A stretch of DNA of 64,000 nucleotides from Bradyrhizobium sp. MOS002 (GCF_003020115.1 NZ_PYFX01000004.1:620001-684000), one strand, 5' to 3'; numbered from the stretch's first letter, positions 26,504 to 36,420 are shown. The notes: generated by a model not told the origin, from the letters alone. Numbers and translations: made by a program.

Positions 26504-27523
26504 CTAACGCCCTTCCGGACCTTGGGCCCGGAAGCCGCCGGGGGGCATCCCATAGGCGGCGTTGAAGACACGGTAATAGGTCGCGAGGCTATCGAAGCCG
26601 CAGGCGGTCGCGATGTCGGCGACCAGCCGGTCGGGGGCTTCGCGCATCAGGCGGCGGCTCTGGTTCAGGCGTTCGTCAGTCACGGTTTGAGAGAAACTCC
26701 TCGCCGCGCTTTCGAACAGCATATGCAGGTGACGCACGGAGACACCGAGCAGGTCGGCCACCATGGTCGGCGCCAGATTTGGATCTTGCAGGTGACGCGC
26801 GATCAGGCGCCGCGCCTGCGAGAGTCGCGCGGTCCGCAGCGCAGCCTGCCCGAGGCGGCTGCCGGGCCGCAGGATGCCGCGCTCGATCAGCGCCAGATGG
26901 GCTAAAGCCTGGACGAGGGAAGCGGCATCGGCGGCGCCGTCATCACCCGCGGCGACCTCACCGAGATCGGCAAAGCAGGCGCCCAGCAGGGGCGCCAGGC
27001 TGGGATCGTCGAACGTCCGGGGCGCCAGTTCGCGCATGCGCTTGTCCTGCGTGGAGAGGCCGATCACTGGAATCTTCAGGATCCGCAGGTGGAAGCCTCC
27101 TGCGCCCAGTGGCGCGGTGCGATAGGGCTGGTCGGTATGGCTGGTGGCGAAGCCGCCATTGGCAATCGTGAAGTCGCTGCCGCGCATGCCGCCGAACCAG
27201 CCGCCGCTGCCGAGCTGCTGATAGACGCAGATGCTGTCGCCCGGCGCGTCGGCGATGTCGGTCATGCTGCGCTCGACCGTGTAATGCGAGGCCTTCAGCT
27301 CGACGAGGCCGGCTCCGCCAAGCTGGCGTAGCGAGAATTCGCCGAAGAAGTCCGCGCGGCGTTCGCGCTCGAGTTCGGCGGTGACGCCGAACAGGCCCTT
27401 GGTGCGCACCTCGCGCCAAAAGTCGAAGCGATCGTGCGGCTCGACCTCATCAGTGCACCAGCGATACACGGCGGCCCCCACTTCCAGCGGAATTGCCCAC
27501 AAGAATTGACCGAGAAAAAGCAA
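26504..27523 (-). CDS. AraC family transcriptional regulator
   Basis: The product is 339 aa. The N-terminal region resembles the AraC-binding-like ligand domain of AraC/XylS proteins such as FeaR (DRFDFWREVRTKGLFGVTAE, then GDSICVYQQLGSG). The C-terminal double helix-turn-helix is complete: MVADLLGVSVRHLHMLFE and VADIATACGFDSLATYYRVFNAAYGMPPGGFR. Its ligand is unknown. The gene is divergent from the caspase-like gene across about 160 bp that contains a perfect palindrome CCTGAG-TC-CTCAGG at 27563-27576, a possible operator. Confidence 0.92.
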   Translation of the reverse strand: MLFLGQFLWAIPLEVGAAVYRWCTDEVEPHDRFDFWREVRTKGLFGVTAELERERRADFFGEFSLRQLGGAGLVELKASHYTVERSMTDIADAPGDSICVYQQLGSGGWFGGMRGSDFTIANGGFATSHTDQPYRTAPLGAGGFHLRILKIPVIGLSTQDKRMRELAPRTFDDPSLAPLLGACFADLGEVAAGDDGAADAASLVQALAHLALIERGILRPGSRLGQAALRTARLSQARRLIARHLQDPNLAPTMVADLLGVSVRHLHMLFESAARSFSQTVTDERLNQSRRLMREAPDRLVADIATACGFDSLATYYRVFNAAYGMPPGGFRAQGPEGR

Positions 27524-27681
27524 ATTCCGGTGGCATCTACTACCATAGGCTGGACGACAGAACCTGAGTCCTCAGGCTGTTGAACCAGCGCTATGTCTGG
27601 GCCGACTATCACATCAGCGACGCGGTTCCCATGAACCGCTGTTCGAGAGAGCCGGCGTGGGCCGTTCTTGAGGGATTTTCG

Positions 27682-29196
27682 ATGACGCGTCGGCTTTTCA
27701 GAGTACTGGCAGCGCTTGGCCTCGCGGCGGAGCTCAGCGGTTTCGCGCTTCCTGCCTGTGCCGAAAAGCGCGTTGCGCTCGTCGTCGGCAACAACGACTA
27801 CAGGAACGTTCCGAAGCTGCTCAAGGCGGTCAACGACGCCCGCACCATGGGCGATACGCTGAAGCAGCTCGGATTTTCGGTGATGGTCGCCGAAAACCAG
27901 AGCCGGCAGCAATTTTCGGAGACGCTGCTCGCGTTCGATCGGACGATCGAGCCCGGCGACACCGCGTTCTTCTTCTATGCCGGCCACGGCTTCGAAATCG
28001 CAGGCCAGAACTATCTGCTGCCGACGGACGTGCCGGCGGCGACGGAAGGGCAGGAAGAGCTGGTGCGTGACGCCTCTATCCTGGCCGATCGCATCGTCGA
28101 GCGGCTCCAGAACAAGAAGGCGCGAACCTCGATCCTGGTGTTCGACGCCTGTCGCAACAACCCGTTCGAGCGCAAGGGCACCCGGGCCGTCTCCGGTGGT
28201 GGCGGGCTTGCCCCGATGGTGCAGCTGCCCGAAGGCGTGTTCTCGGTATTCTCGGCGGGACCGCGCCAGACCGCGCTCGACCGCCTCTCCAACGACGACG
28301 CCAATCCCAATTCGGTGTTCACGCGCACCTTCGCCAAGGAGCTGCTCCAGCCCGGCGAGAATCTGGTGCAGGTGGCGCAGCGTACGCGCCGTCTCGTCAG
28401 CGAGATGGCCGACACCGTCAAGCACAGGCAGGTGCCGGTCTATTTCGATCAGATGGTGGACGACGTCTTCCTCAGCGGCATCGCCAAGGATGCCGCCGCG
28501 CGCCCGGCCGATCCACCGGCGCAGAAGCTCGCGGCGCTGCCACCGGTCTCGGTGCCGCGCGTGCCGAAGGAGGAGACCACCAACGCGCCGATCGCGAGCT
28601 TCTCGCGCCACAATGGCGGCTGGAGCGTGGTGTTCTCCTTTGCCGATCCGACCCTCGGCGTTTCCTGGCGCATGGCCGGCAATGGCGACTTCCGCGAAAC
28701 CGGCTTCATCGATACGCTCGACCCGCGTACGCGCAAGAGAATGCCGAACCCGTCGATCGAATTGCCGCCGGACGCGCAGGCCGGGATCATCGAGGTCCGC
28801 TATGTCGACCAGTCCGGTGACATGCAGGGGCCGTTCCCGATCAGGTTCGATCCCGAAGCCGCGCTGATCCGCGACCAGCGCAAGATCCTCGACATGACCG
28901 CGACGAGCTGGCTGTCATTCCGCGAGTTCAACGGGCTGCTGGTCTACTACACGCACCTCGTCTCCTACCGCTGCGCCATCCGCGAGGTGCGCATCGGCAT
29001 CGACACCGCCGTTCCGAACCAGGTGTTGAAGATGCCGGGCTGCGACATGCGCGACCCCAGCGCGATCAGCGCCGGCATGCCGCTCTACATGAAGCTCGCG
29101 CCGTCAACGCAGTTCATTTCGGTGGAGCTGACCTATCGCGACGGCAGCGTGTCGGAGATCAAGAGCTTCCGCAGCGCGAACCGCAGCAACAACTGA
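27682..29196 (+). CDS. Caspase-like (peptidase C14) secreted protein
   Basis: The product is 504 aa. A signal peptide (residues 1-26, ending PACA) is followed by a metacaspase-type p20 domain: KRVALVVGNNDYRNVPKL, the catalytic His in FFFYAGHGFEI and the catalytic Cys in LVFDACRNNPF. The dyad is intact. The C-terminal 220 residues form a beta-rich domain of unknown type. It is probably a periplasmic or exported cysteine peptidase. I chose the ATG at 27682 because GAGGG precedes it and the signal peptide starts there; an upstream frame adds 34 residues without signal character. No partner gene typical of defence systems is adjacent. Confidence 0.88.
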   Translation: MTRRLFRVLAALGLAAELSGFALPACAEKRVALVVGNNDYRNVPKLLKAVNDARTMGDTLKQLGFSVMVAENQSRQQFSETLLAFDRTIEPGDTAFFFYAGHGFEIAGQNYLLPTDVPAATEGQEELVRDASILADRIVERLQNKKARTSILVFDACRNNPFERKGTRAVSGGGGLAPMVQLPEGVFSVFSAGPRQTALDRLSNDDANPNSVFTRTFAKELLQPGENLVQVAQRTRRLVSEMADTVKHRQVPVYFDQMVDDVFLSGIAKDAAARPADPPAQKLAALPPVSVPRVPKEETTNAPIASFSRHNGGWSVVFSFADPTLGVSWRMAGNGDFRETGFIDTLDPRTRKRMPNPSIELPPDAQAGIIEVRYVDQSGDMQGPFPIRFDPEAALIRDQRKILDMTATSWLSFREFNGLLVYYTHLVSYRCAIREVRIGIDTAVPNQVLKMPGCDMRDPSAISAGMPLYMKLAPSTQFISVELTYRDGSVSEIKSFRSANRSNN

Positions 29197-29341
29197 GGTG
29201 TGGAGCCGGCCGCGTCCGCCGGAGCTCTTCGCGGCGCATCCTGATGAAGCGCTTGACGGCCTCGATCAAGGGCAGAGGCAGCGGGACGAACGCGCCGATC
29301 GATGCCGATCGAGACGATGACGTGGCGCAGCAGGAGCTTGT

Positions 29342-29476
29342 CTACTCCTCGTACGGATAGCCGTTCTGTTCGATGCGCAGCCGCGCCAGCCCCGGCCTGC
29401 GCGGCGAGATCATGATCACGACGAAAAGCACGTTGATCAGGATCCAAACGCCGAGCAGTATGAGGATTGTCTGCAT
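29342..29476 (-). CDS. Small membrane protein, 44 aa
   Basis: The minus strand carries an ATG preceded by AGGAAA. The 44-residue product starts MQTILILLGVWILINVLFVV and ends RIEQNGYPYEE. One transmembrane helix (about 3-23) is followed by a basic Arg-rich then acidic cytoplasmic tail. Composition, ribosome-binding site and codon use all look genic. The function is unknown. It is divergent from the FAD monooxygenase gene. Confidence 0.75.
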   Translation of the reverse strand: MQTILILLGVWILINVLFVVIMISPRRPGLARLRIEQNGYPYEE

Positions 29477-29595
29477 CGCAATTTCCTGAATCAGTCGGAA
29501 TTGACGGCAAGGCTAACGGCCATTCACAACTGCGGCAAATGAATCTTGCTTGCTGCACTGCACAGAAAGCTTGGCTCATAAATGAGGACCCGGCC

Positions 29596-30853
29596 GTGAA
29601 ATCCGATACGTCGCAGCTTCCCCAGGGCTCCTCGGTGAAAGTGCGGTGTTGTATCGTCGGCGGCGGACCGGCGGGCATGATGCTCGGCTATCTCCTCGGG
29701 CGCGCCGGCATCGATGTCGTGGTGCTGGAGAAACATGCGGATTTCTTCCGCGACTTCCGCGGCGACACCGTGCATCCCTCGACGCTCGAGGTGATGGACG
29801 AGCTCGGGCTGATCGACGGATTCCTGAAGCTGCCGCATCAGCGCTTGGAGAAGATGGACGGCCTGTTCGGCGGTACCCCCGTTCGCATCGCCGATCTCAG
29901 CCGCCTCCGCACCAAGTACCCCTTCATCGCCTTCATGCCGCAATGGGATTTCCTGAATTTCCTGCGCGAGGCCGGCCAGCGTTTCGCCTCGCTGAAGGTG
30001 ATGATGAACACGGAGGCCGTCGATCTGATCCGCCGCGGCGAGACCATCGCCGGCGTGCGGGCGAATACGCCGGACGGCATCGTGGACATCGAAGCCGATC
30101 TCACCATCGCCTGTGACGGCCGGCATTCGACCGTGCGGCTGCGTTCCGGCCTCGAGGTCGAGGAGATCGGCGCGCCAATGGACGTCCTATGGTTCCGCGT
30201 CGGCCGCAAGGCGAACGAGACCGAGAACGTGTTCGCGCGCGTCGAGCCCGGCAAGATGATGATCACCTTCGATCGCGGCGACTATTGGCAGTGCGCCTAT
30301 GTCATCGCCAAGGGACAATACGACGCGGTGAAGGCGAGGGGGATTGCAGGCGCTGCTCGATGACGTCGTACGCATGGCGCCGATCCTGAAGAGCGGCATT
30401 GGCGATGTGAAGAGCTTCGACGATTTCAAGCTGCTCACCGTCGCGATAAACCGCCTGTCGCGCTGGACGCGGCCGGGCCTGCTTCTCATCGGCGACGCCG
30501 CCCATGCGATGTCGCCGGTGGGCGGCGTCGGCGTCAATCTCGCCGTGCAGGATGCGGTCGCGACCGCAAACCTGCTGGCGGACAGGCTGCAACGCGGCTG
30601 CCCGTCGGAGGACGAACTCGATGCCGTGCGCCGTCGCCGCGAATTCCCGGTCAAGATGACGCAACGAATGCAGATGGTCGTGCAGAACAACATCATCAGC
30701 GGCGCCTTGCAGGGTGGCGACCGGCCGCTGAAAGTGCCGCTGATCGTGCGCCTCATCACCGCGCTGCCGTGGCTCCAGGGCATTCCGGCGCGCCTGATCG
30801 CGCTTGGCGTCCGGCCCGAGCACGTGCAGTCGAAGGCGGCGCCGGCAAGCTAG
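29596..30853 (+). pseudogene. FAD-dependent monooxygenase, frameshifted
   Basis: The gene encodes a PHBH-fold flavoprotein of about 418 aa in two frames. The first part has the FAD dinucleotide motif CCIVGGGPAGMMLGYLLGRAG and DFRGDTVHPSTLEVMDELGL, and stops at 30363. The second part continues in the +1 frame with GLLLIGDAAHAMSPVGGVGVNLAVQDAV. The break coincides with a run of five G at 30338-30342: with four, the reading would be KARGLQALLDDVVRMAP, which joins the parts smoothly. It is either a sequencing error or a real indel. The GTG at 29596 with GAGG eight bases upstream is the likely start. The substrate is probably aromatic. Confidence 0.85.
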
Positions 30854-31032
30854 CACAGGGACCCGGTAGGGATAACGCGGCGTTAAATCGCGCTCGGAGC
30901 GTTGCCTGCGTGCAACATCGCAAACGGATTGAAGGCGCGCTGCTTGCCAATCCGACGTCTTAACTGTGTTGATTCAAATTTGAGTAAGACCTGCGTGTGA
31001 GCGTGCACCCATCAAAGGACACGGGGTGTACC

Positions 31033-31803
31033 ATGCGTAACAAGTTGATTGCCGCCTTCGCCTGCACGACCGCTCTGGTTTCGATCGGCGCCGCTTCCGC
31101 CGCCGATCTCGGTGCACGGCCCTACACAAAGGCGCCGGCCTATATGGAGTCGATGTTCAACTGGACCGGCTTCTATGTCGGCGGCCACATCGGCGGCGCA
31201 TGGACCAACGAGCGGTTCATCAACAACGGGACCGGCGCACCGTTCGGCGATCTGACCCCGGGGCAGGGCTACCGTCAGCGCAACTCCGGCATCTTGGGCG
31301 GCGCCCAGATCGGCTACAATTGGCAGGCCAACAACTACGTGTTCGGCATGGAAGGCACGATCTCGGGCCTCGACAACAAGGGCTCGTTCCTGAACACCGC
31401 GTTCGGCGCGGGTGACGACGTGTTCTCCTGGCGCGCCAATGTGCTTGCCACCATCGTCGGTCGCGCGGGCTTCGCCGTGCAGAACAACCTGTTCTACATC
31501 AAGGGCGGCTATGCCGGCGTGAACAACCGTCTGTCGGTCACCGACACGGTCGGCCCGGCCACCGGCTCTGGCGGTCAGACCCATTGGGCCAACGGCTGGA
31601 CCGTCGGCGCCGGCTGGGAATACGGCATCACCCGCAACTGGATCGTCGGCCTCGAGTATAACTACGCAGCCTTCGCCAGCCAGACCTATCAACTTGGCGG
31701 CACCTCGGGCAATTACAGCTTCGATGCCAAGCCGCGCGACCTCCAGTGGGCCGTCGTGCGCGCCAGCTACAAGTTCGACGCGCCGGTCATCGCCCGCTAC
31801 TAA
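31033..31803 (+). CDS. Omp25-type outer membrane beta-barrel protein (1)
   Basis: The product is 256 aa. The signal peptide (1-23) ends at SAA followed by ADLGARPYTKAP, then FNWTGFYVGGHIGGAW, the standard opening of rhizobial Omp25/Omp31-like porin-family barrels. The C-terminus ends in ARY, matching the aromatic outer-membrane assembly signal. Alternating beta strands with Gly and aromatic residues fill the rest. It is a structural barrel of the outer membrane with no catalytic role known. I preferred the ATG at 31033 because the signal peptide begins there. A strong terminator follows. Confidence 0.92.
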   Translation: MRNKLIAAFACTTALVSIGAASAADLGARPYTKAPAYMESMFNWTGFYVGGHIGGAWTNERFINNGTGAPFGDLTPGQGYRQRNSGILGGAQIGYNWQANNYVFGMEGTISGLDNKGSFLNTAFGAGDDVFSWRANVLATIVGRAGFAVQNNLFYIKGGYAGVNNRLSVTDTVGPATGSGGQTHWANGWTVGAGWEYGITRNWIVGLEYNYAAFASQTYQLGGTSGNYSFDAKPRDLQWAVVRASYKFDAPVIARY

Positions 31804-31857
31804 GTGGGTCAACGGACGACCAAGCAGCCATAAAAGACGATCACTGCCCAAATTCAA

Positions 31858-31889
31858 AAGCCCCGGCATTGTCCGGGGCTTCTTTTTTT
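31858..31889 (+). terminator. Rho-independent terminator of Omp25-type gene 1
   Basis: The 9-bp stem AAGCCCCGG with CCGGGGCTT around CATTGT is followed by a run of T with one C. It is a classic intrinsic terminator. Confidence 0.93.
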
Positions 31890-31911
31890 GTGCAGGTTTA
31901 TCGCGGACGGC

Positions 31912-32682
31912 CTACGCCATTACCGAGAACCCGCCATCGACGGGGATCGCGGTGCCGGTGACGAAGTTGGAGGCGGACGAGGCAAGGAACACCGTGATGC
32001 CGGCGAAGTCGTCGATGTCGCCCCAACGGGCCGCAGGCGTGCGTGCCAGCACCCGCTCGTGCAATCCCGATACCTGCTGCCGCGCACCGCGGGTCAGGTC
32101 AGTGTCGATCCAGCCCGGCAGGATGGCATTGACCTGGATGTTGTCGGGCGCCCATGCATTGGCGCAGGCGCGCGTGTACTGAACGATGCCGCCCTTGCTC
32201 GCCGCATAGGCCGTTGCGAAGCTCGCCCCGAAGATCGACATCATCGAGCCGATGTTGATCACCTTGCCGTTGCCGGACGCCTTCAGCGCCGGATAGGCCA
32301 GCTTCGAGCACAGGAAGGCGCTGGTGAGATTGGTGTTGATCACCGTATTCCACTCGTCGAGCTCGAGCTCGTGCGGCGGCTTGCGGATGCTCATGCCGGC
32401 ATTGTTGATGAGGATGTCGATGCGGCCGAGATCCCCGACGACGCGATCGATCATCGCGGCGATGGCCGCCTTGTCGGTGACGTCGGTAGGAACACTGATC
32501 GCCTTCACGCCGCGCTGGCTGAGATCGGCGACGGCGGCGGCGGATTTGGATTCGTTGCGTCCGACCACGGCGATGTTGGCGCCGGCATCGGCGAGGCCAC
32601 GGGCCATGCCGAGCCCGATGCCGCCGTTGCCGCCCGTGACGATCGCGACCTTGCCGCGGAGATCGAACCGACTGGATGTCAT
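31912..32682 (-). CDS. SDR family NAD(P)-dependent oxidoreductase
   Basis: The product is a 256-aa classical short-chain dehydrogenase. The cofactor motif is TGGNGGIGLG (about residue 17), followed by NNAG, a Ser in INIGSMMSIFG and the catalytic YAASK (about 159). The C-terminus GTAIPVDGGFSVMA is typical. The beta-2 end VVGRNESKSA favours NADP. The substrate could be a sugar acid, 3-oxoacyl compound or diketone; it cannot be narrowed. A 61-aa membrane protein gene starts upstream on the same strand with a gap of about 20 bp, so the two are probably co-transcribed. Confidence 0.93.
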   Translation of the reverse strand: MTSSRFDLRGKVAIVTGGNGGIGLGMARGLADAGANIAVVGRNESKSAAAVADLSQRGVKAISVPTDVTDKAAIAAMIDRVVGDLGRIDILINNAGMSIRKPPHELELDEWNTVINTNLTSAFLCSKLAYPALKASGNGKVINIGSMMSIFGASFATAYAASKGGIVQYTRACANAWAPDNIQVNAILPGWIDTDLTRGARQQVSGLHERVLARTPAARWGDIDDFAGITVFLASSASNFVTGTAIPVDGGFSVMA

Positions 32683-32703
32683 GCTGCTATTCCCTGGTTT
32701 CTT

Positions 32704-32889
32704 CTATTGGTTGCTCTGCCAGATCAGCACCAGCCCGAAGCCGGCCATGGCTGCGCCATAGCCGGCCCATTGCAACTGGTTGACCATGAAGCTCGATCGC
32801 GGCCACGCGACGGTGCCCGTGCCCTGTCCGATCCAGAGCAGCCCGACGGCAAGGGCAAACAGGCCTGCTACAAGCAGAAATCTGCGCAT
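32704..32889 (-). CDS. Small two-helix membrane protein, 61 aa
   Basis: The product begins MRRFLLVAGLFALAVGLLWIGQGTG and ends GYGAAMAGFGLVLIWQSNQ, giving two transmembrane helices joined by a short polar loop with WPRSSFMV. GGGAGGA five bases upstream makes the start secure. I recognise it only as a conserved hypothetical type seen in bradyrhizobia. It lies directly upstream of the SDR gene. Confidence 0.75.
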   Translation of the reverse strand: MRRFLLVAGLFALAVGLLWIGQGTGTVAWPRSSFMVNQLQWAGYGAAMAGFGLVLIWQSNQ

Positions 32890-33060
32890 GCATTCCTCCC
32901 CATTGGTCCGCTTCTGTCGTGACGCGGCTTGACGATTGCCGCGGCCCGAAAACTTGGCGGGAGACTAGCCGTAGCCGTGGTTGGGATACAATGGCTGCTG
33001 ATGCAGGCCGCAGGACAGAAGCATGTCCATACGCAAGATCCGCTGCAGCACCGTACAACG

Positions 33061-33087
33061 AAAAAGCCCCGGCGATGCCGGGGCTTT
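33061..33087 (-). terminator. Terminator of Omp25-type gene 2
   Basis: A perfect 11-bp stem, AAAGCCCCGGC with GCCGGGGCTTT around GAT, has an A run at its plus-strand left end, which is a T run for minus-strand transcripts. It closely resembles the stem after gene 1. Confidence 0.9.
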
Positions 33088-33114
33088 GACGTCTGAAGAT
33101 TAGGTCAGATCAGA

Positions 33115-33897
33115 TCAGTACTTCGCGACGACCGGACCGGTCCAGTTGAAGCGGTAGACCAGCGAGGTCGAAATCGTCTGGTTCCAGCTGTTGGCGCGGA
33201 TGCTGTTGGCGAGCGGAAGGTTGCCGACATCCGACAGCTCGGTCTGGGTCTTGGCGCCGTAGAAGGCCGAACGATACTCGGTCTTCATGAACCAGCCGGG
33301 CGACTGGATGCCGAACATGTTCAGGTTGTTCTCGACGCCGCCACCGATGAACCAGCCGTTACGGTTGTAGCTGCCGAGATGGGTGCCGGTGGGAACACCA
33401 CCCAGCGTGGTGAAGTTGGTCTGGCCGAAGTGAGCGCCGGAATAACCGCCGTTGACGTAGGAGAGGACGTTCGGCGCGACCAGCCAGCCGAGACGAACAC
33501 CAGCGGCCCAGGAGTCTTCGAGCTTCTGGCTGCCGGTCCAGCCATTGATCGGATCTTGCACCGTCGCGCGGATGCTGCCGAACTGACCGTCGGCGAACAC
33601 GCCGGCGACCCAGGTGCCGCTGAACTGCCAGTCGTAGCCGAGACCGACGGTGCCGAACCAGCCCGAACCACCCTGACGCTGGGCGATGGTGAGCGGAAGT
33701 GCGCCGACCGTGGTCTGGACGCTCTGGTCAGAGTTCGAGAGGCCGCCACCGCCACCGCCGAAGATGTAGAAGCCGGTCCAGTTGGCGACGGGAGCCGCCA
33801 TCGGGGCCTTCACGTAGGGGCGGGCGCCAAGGTCAGCGGCCGAGGCCGAACCGGTCATCGCGGCAACCGCGGTCAGTGCGAGCAAAATCTTCTTCAT
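33115..33897 (-). CDS. Omp25-type outer membrane beta-barrel protein (2)
   Basis: The product is 260 aa. The signal peptide MKKILLALTAVAAMTGSASA is followed by ADLGARPYVKAPMA, then NWTGFYIFGGGGGGLSN, and it ends in GPVVAKY. It is a paralogue of the barrels at 31033 and 41060, with the same processing-site phrase and C-terminal aromatic. It is longer and more Gly-rich at the start. The translation start follows GGGGA. It is oriented away from a long AT-richer upstream region and has its own terminator, so it is monocistronic and probably abundantly expressed. Confidence 0.92.
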   Translation of the reverse strand: MKKILLALTAVAAMTGSASAADLGARPYVKAPMAAPVANWTGFYIFGGGGGGLSNSDQSVQTTVGALPLTIAQRQGGSGWFGTVGLGYDWQFSGTWVAGVFADGQFGSIRATVQDPINGWTGSQKLEDSWAAGVRLGWLVAPNVLSYVNGGYSGAHFGQTNFTTLGGVPTGTHLGSYNRNGWFIGGGVENNLNMFGIQSPGWFMKTEYRSAFYGAKTQTELSDVGNLPLANSIRANSWNQTISTSLVYRFNWTGPVVAKY

Positions 33898-34310
33898 CTT
33901 AAAATCCCCAAGCTTTGGTCTGTCCGGCAGGCGCGAGCGCACTGAAGTCCGTGTGATCTGATGTCCCGGACTATACCTGCTTCTCTCCGAAATGCTGTTG
34001 CAGGGCAGGCACAGTCGCCGGGAAACGCAGCACGGCAGGGATTTTGAGGGTCGCTGTCGAAATGTAAGATAATCCAGTATTATCAACGTATTGCTTCGAA
34101 TTTTGCGATTTGTATTTCGGTAACTTCTCGTTAGTGGATCCGGCTTTGTCCGAAACGGAGGCAATCCTGCATCAGCCCGGCTCGGTGAGTCGCTGGCCGA
34201 GTCGCGATGCGACGAGGCCGGGAATCAGCGAGTCGAGGTGGACCGTTGGCGGGATGGTCGGGCAGAGATCGTTGGGCAGGGATCGCCAGGAAAGGGCGGT
34301 TGTCGTCCCC
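33898..34310. other. Upstream region of Omp25-type gene 2
   Basis: No gene is seen in this stretch of about 410 bp. On the minus strand a -10-like TATAGT lies near 33971-33976. Bases 34060-34135 are markedly AT-rich for this genome, consistent with a promoter or UP element. The far end meets the parE terminator. Confidence 0.4.
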
Positions 34311-34346
34311 AAAAACAAAAGAGCCCCGGGCTTCATGCCGGGGCTC
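34311..34346 (-). terminator. Terminator of parE
   Basis: The stem GAGCCCCGG with CCGGGGCTC around a short loop is followed on the minus strand by TTTTGTTTTTG. It lies about 30 bp after the parE stop codon. Confidence 0.9.
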
Positions 34347-34377
34347 TGGATGGGATACGACCGGCAGCGCCTGCGGA

Positions 34378-36420
34378 TCAGACGTCCAGCAAATCGTCAT
34401 TGGCGAATTCGGCCTTGTCCGAGATGAACGCGAAGCGCGCTTCGGCCTTGGTGCCCATCAGGCGCTCCACCGAATCCGCCGTGGTGTCGCGGTCGTCGGC
34501 GAGCAGAACCACTTTCAGCATGGTCCGCTTGGCCGGATCCATGGTGGTTTCCTTGAGCTGCGCTGGCATCATCTCGCCGAGGCCTTTGAAGCGATTGACC
34601 TCGACCTTGGCGTTGGCATTGAACTCGCTCTTGATCAGCGCTGCCTTGTGCGCGTCATCGCGGGCGTAGACCGACTTCGTGCCGTTGGTCAGCTTGTAGA
34701 GCGGCGGCACGGCGAGGAAGAGATGACCTTCGTCGATCAGCCGCGGCATCTGCCGGTAGAAGAAGGTGATCAGCAGCGAAGCGATGTGGGCACCGTCGAC
34801 ATCGGCGTCGGTCATGATGATGATGCGCTGATAGCGCAGATCCTCTTCGCGATACTGCGCGAGCATCCCGCAGCCGATCGCCTGCACGAGGTCGGCGAGC
34901 TGCGTGTTCGCGGTCAGCTTGTCCTTGCCCGCGGACGCGACGTTGAGGATCTTGCCGCGCAGCGGCAGAACGGCCTGGGTCTTGCGGTCGCGCGCCTGCT
35001 TGGCGCTGCCGCCGGCCGAGTCTCCTTCGACGATGAAGAGTTCCGAGCCGTCCAGACCGGCATCGCTGCAATCGGCGAGCTTCCCCGGCAGGCGCAGCTT
35101 CTTGCCGGCGGTCTTGCGCGCGGTCTCCTTCTCTTGCCGGCGGCGTAGCCGCTCCTCGGCGCGGTCGACCACGAAGTCGAGCAGCCTGTTGGCCTGGTTC
35201 GGATTGCCCGACAGCCAATGGTCGAACGGATCCTTCATCGCCTGTTCGACGATGCGCTGCGCTTCGGCGGTGGCGAGACGGTCCTTGGTCTGGCCCTGGA
35301 ATTCAGGTTCGCGCACGAACACCGAGAGCATCACGGCTGCACCCACCATCACGTCTTCAGACGTAATGGACGACGCGCGCTTGCCCTGGCCGACGCGTTC
35401 GGCGTGGTCCTTGAGGCCGCGCAGCAGCGCGCTGCGCAGGCCGGCTTCGTGCGTGCCGCCGTCGGGCGTCGGCACGGTGTTGGTGTAGGAAGACAGGAAG
35501 CCGTCGGCATCCGCAGTCCAGGCGACGGCCCATTCGCAGGCGCCATGCGCGCCGTTGCGGCCCGACTTGCCGGAGAAGATGTCGGGATGCACCAGCGTGT
35601 CGGCATGGATCGCGGCCGCCAGATAATCCTTGAGGCCACCAGGAAAGTGGAACGTCGCTTCCGCCGGTACGTCGTCGACGCCCTTGAGCAGCTCGGGCGC
35701 GCAATTCCAGCGGATCTCGACACCGCCGAACAGATACGCCTTCGAACGCGTCATCTTGAACAGGCGCTGCGGCTTGAACGCTGCTTTTGCACCGAAGATA
35801 TCGGTGTCCGGCTTGAAGCGCACGCGGGTTCCGCGGCGGTTGTTGATCTTGCCGAGATCCTCGAGCTTGCCCTTCGGGTGCCCGCGCTCGAACGTCATGC
35901 GATAGAGTTTCTGGCTGCGCGCGACCTCGACCTCGAGCAGCGAGGAGAGGGCGTTCACCACGGAGATGCCGACGCCGTGCAGGCCGCCCGAGGTCTCGTA
36001 GACCTTGGAGTCGAACTTGCCGCCCGAGTGCAGCGTGCACATGATGACTTCGAGCGCCGACTTCTTCGGGAATTTCGGATGCGGATCAATCGGGATGCCG
36101 CGGCCGTTGTCCGTGACGGTCAAAAAGCCGTCCGCGCTCAACTCGACTCCGATGAAAGTCGCATGCCCCGCGAGCGCCTCGTCCATCGAGTTGTCGATGA
36201 CTTCGGCGAAGAGGTGATGGAGCGCCTTCTCGTCGGTGCCGCCGATATACATTCCGGGCCGGCGGCGCACCGGTTCCAGACCTTCGAGGACCTCGATGTC
36301 GGCGGCGGTGTAGTCGGCCTCGGCACCGCCCGCGCGCGGGGTCACCTTGGCGGCGCGGGGCTTGGGCTCATCGCCGCCGAAAAAATCGTCTTTTGCTTTG
36401 GGCTTCAACTGCTTGGACAT
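34378..36420 (-). CDS. parE: DNA topoisomerase IV subunit B
   Basis: The product is 680 aa. The GHKL ATPase region shows [30 protein letters not shown] and [15 protein letters not shown]. The TOPRIM domain begins [33 protein letters not shown] and includes the metal motif DADVDGAHI. The length and the lack of a GyrB-type insertion favour ParE. It decatenates replicated chromosomes together with ParC, encoded elsewhere. A polar N-terminal extension of about 35 residues precedes the ATPase. It is transcribed alone and is divergent from dedA. Confidence 0.95.
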   Translation of the reverse strand: MSKQLKPKAKDDFFGGDEPKPRAAKVTPRAGGAEADYTAADIEVLEGLEPVRRRPGMYIGGTDEKALHHLFAEVIDNSMDEALAGHATFIGVELSADGFLTVTDNGRGIPIDPHPKFPKKSALEVIMCTLHSGGKFDSKVYETSGGLHGVGISVVNALSSLLEVEVARSQKLYRMTFERGHPKGKLEDLGKINNRRGTRVRFKPDTDIFGAKAAFKPQRLFKMTRSKAYLFGGVEIRWNCAPELLKGVDDVPAEATFHFPGGLKDYLAAAIHADTLVHPDIFSGKSGRNGAHGACEWAVAWTADADGFLSSYTNTVPTPDGGTHEAGLRSALLRGLKDHAERVGQGKRASSITSEDVMVGAAVMLSVFVREPEFQGQTKDRLATAEAQRIVEQAMKDPFDHWLSGNPNQANRLLDFVVDRAEERLRRRQEKETARKTAGKKLRLPGKLADCSDAGLDGSELFIVEGDSAGGSAKQARDRKTQAVLPLRGKILNVASAGKDKLTANTQLADLVQAIGCGMLAQYREEDLRYQRIIIMTDADVDGAHIASLLITFFYRQMPRLIDEGHLFLAVPPLYKLTNGTKSVYARDDAHKAALIKSEFNANAKVEVNRFKGLGEMMPAQLKETTMDPAKRTMLKVVLLADDRDTTADSVERLMGTKAEARFAFISDKAEFANDDLLDV

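Noticed and set aside
27682..29196. Caspase-like gene as part of an antiphage defence system
   Set aside because: It has a signal peptide, and no effector, sensor or TPR/STAND partner lies nearby.
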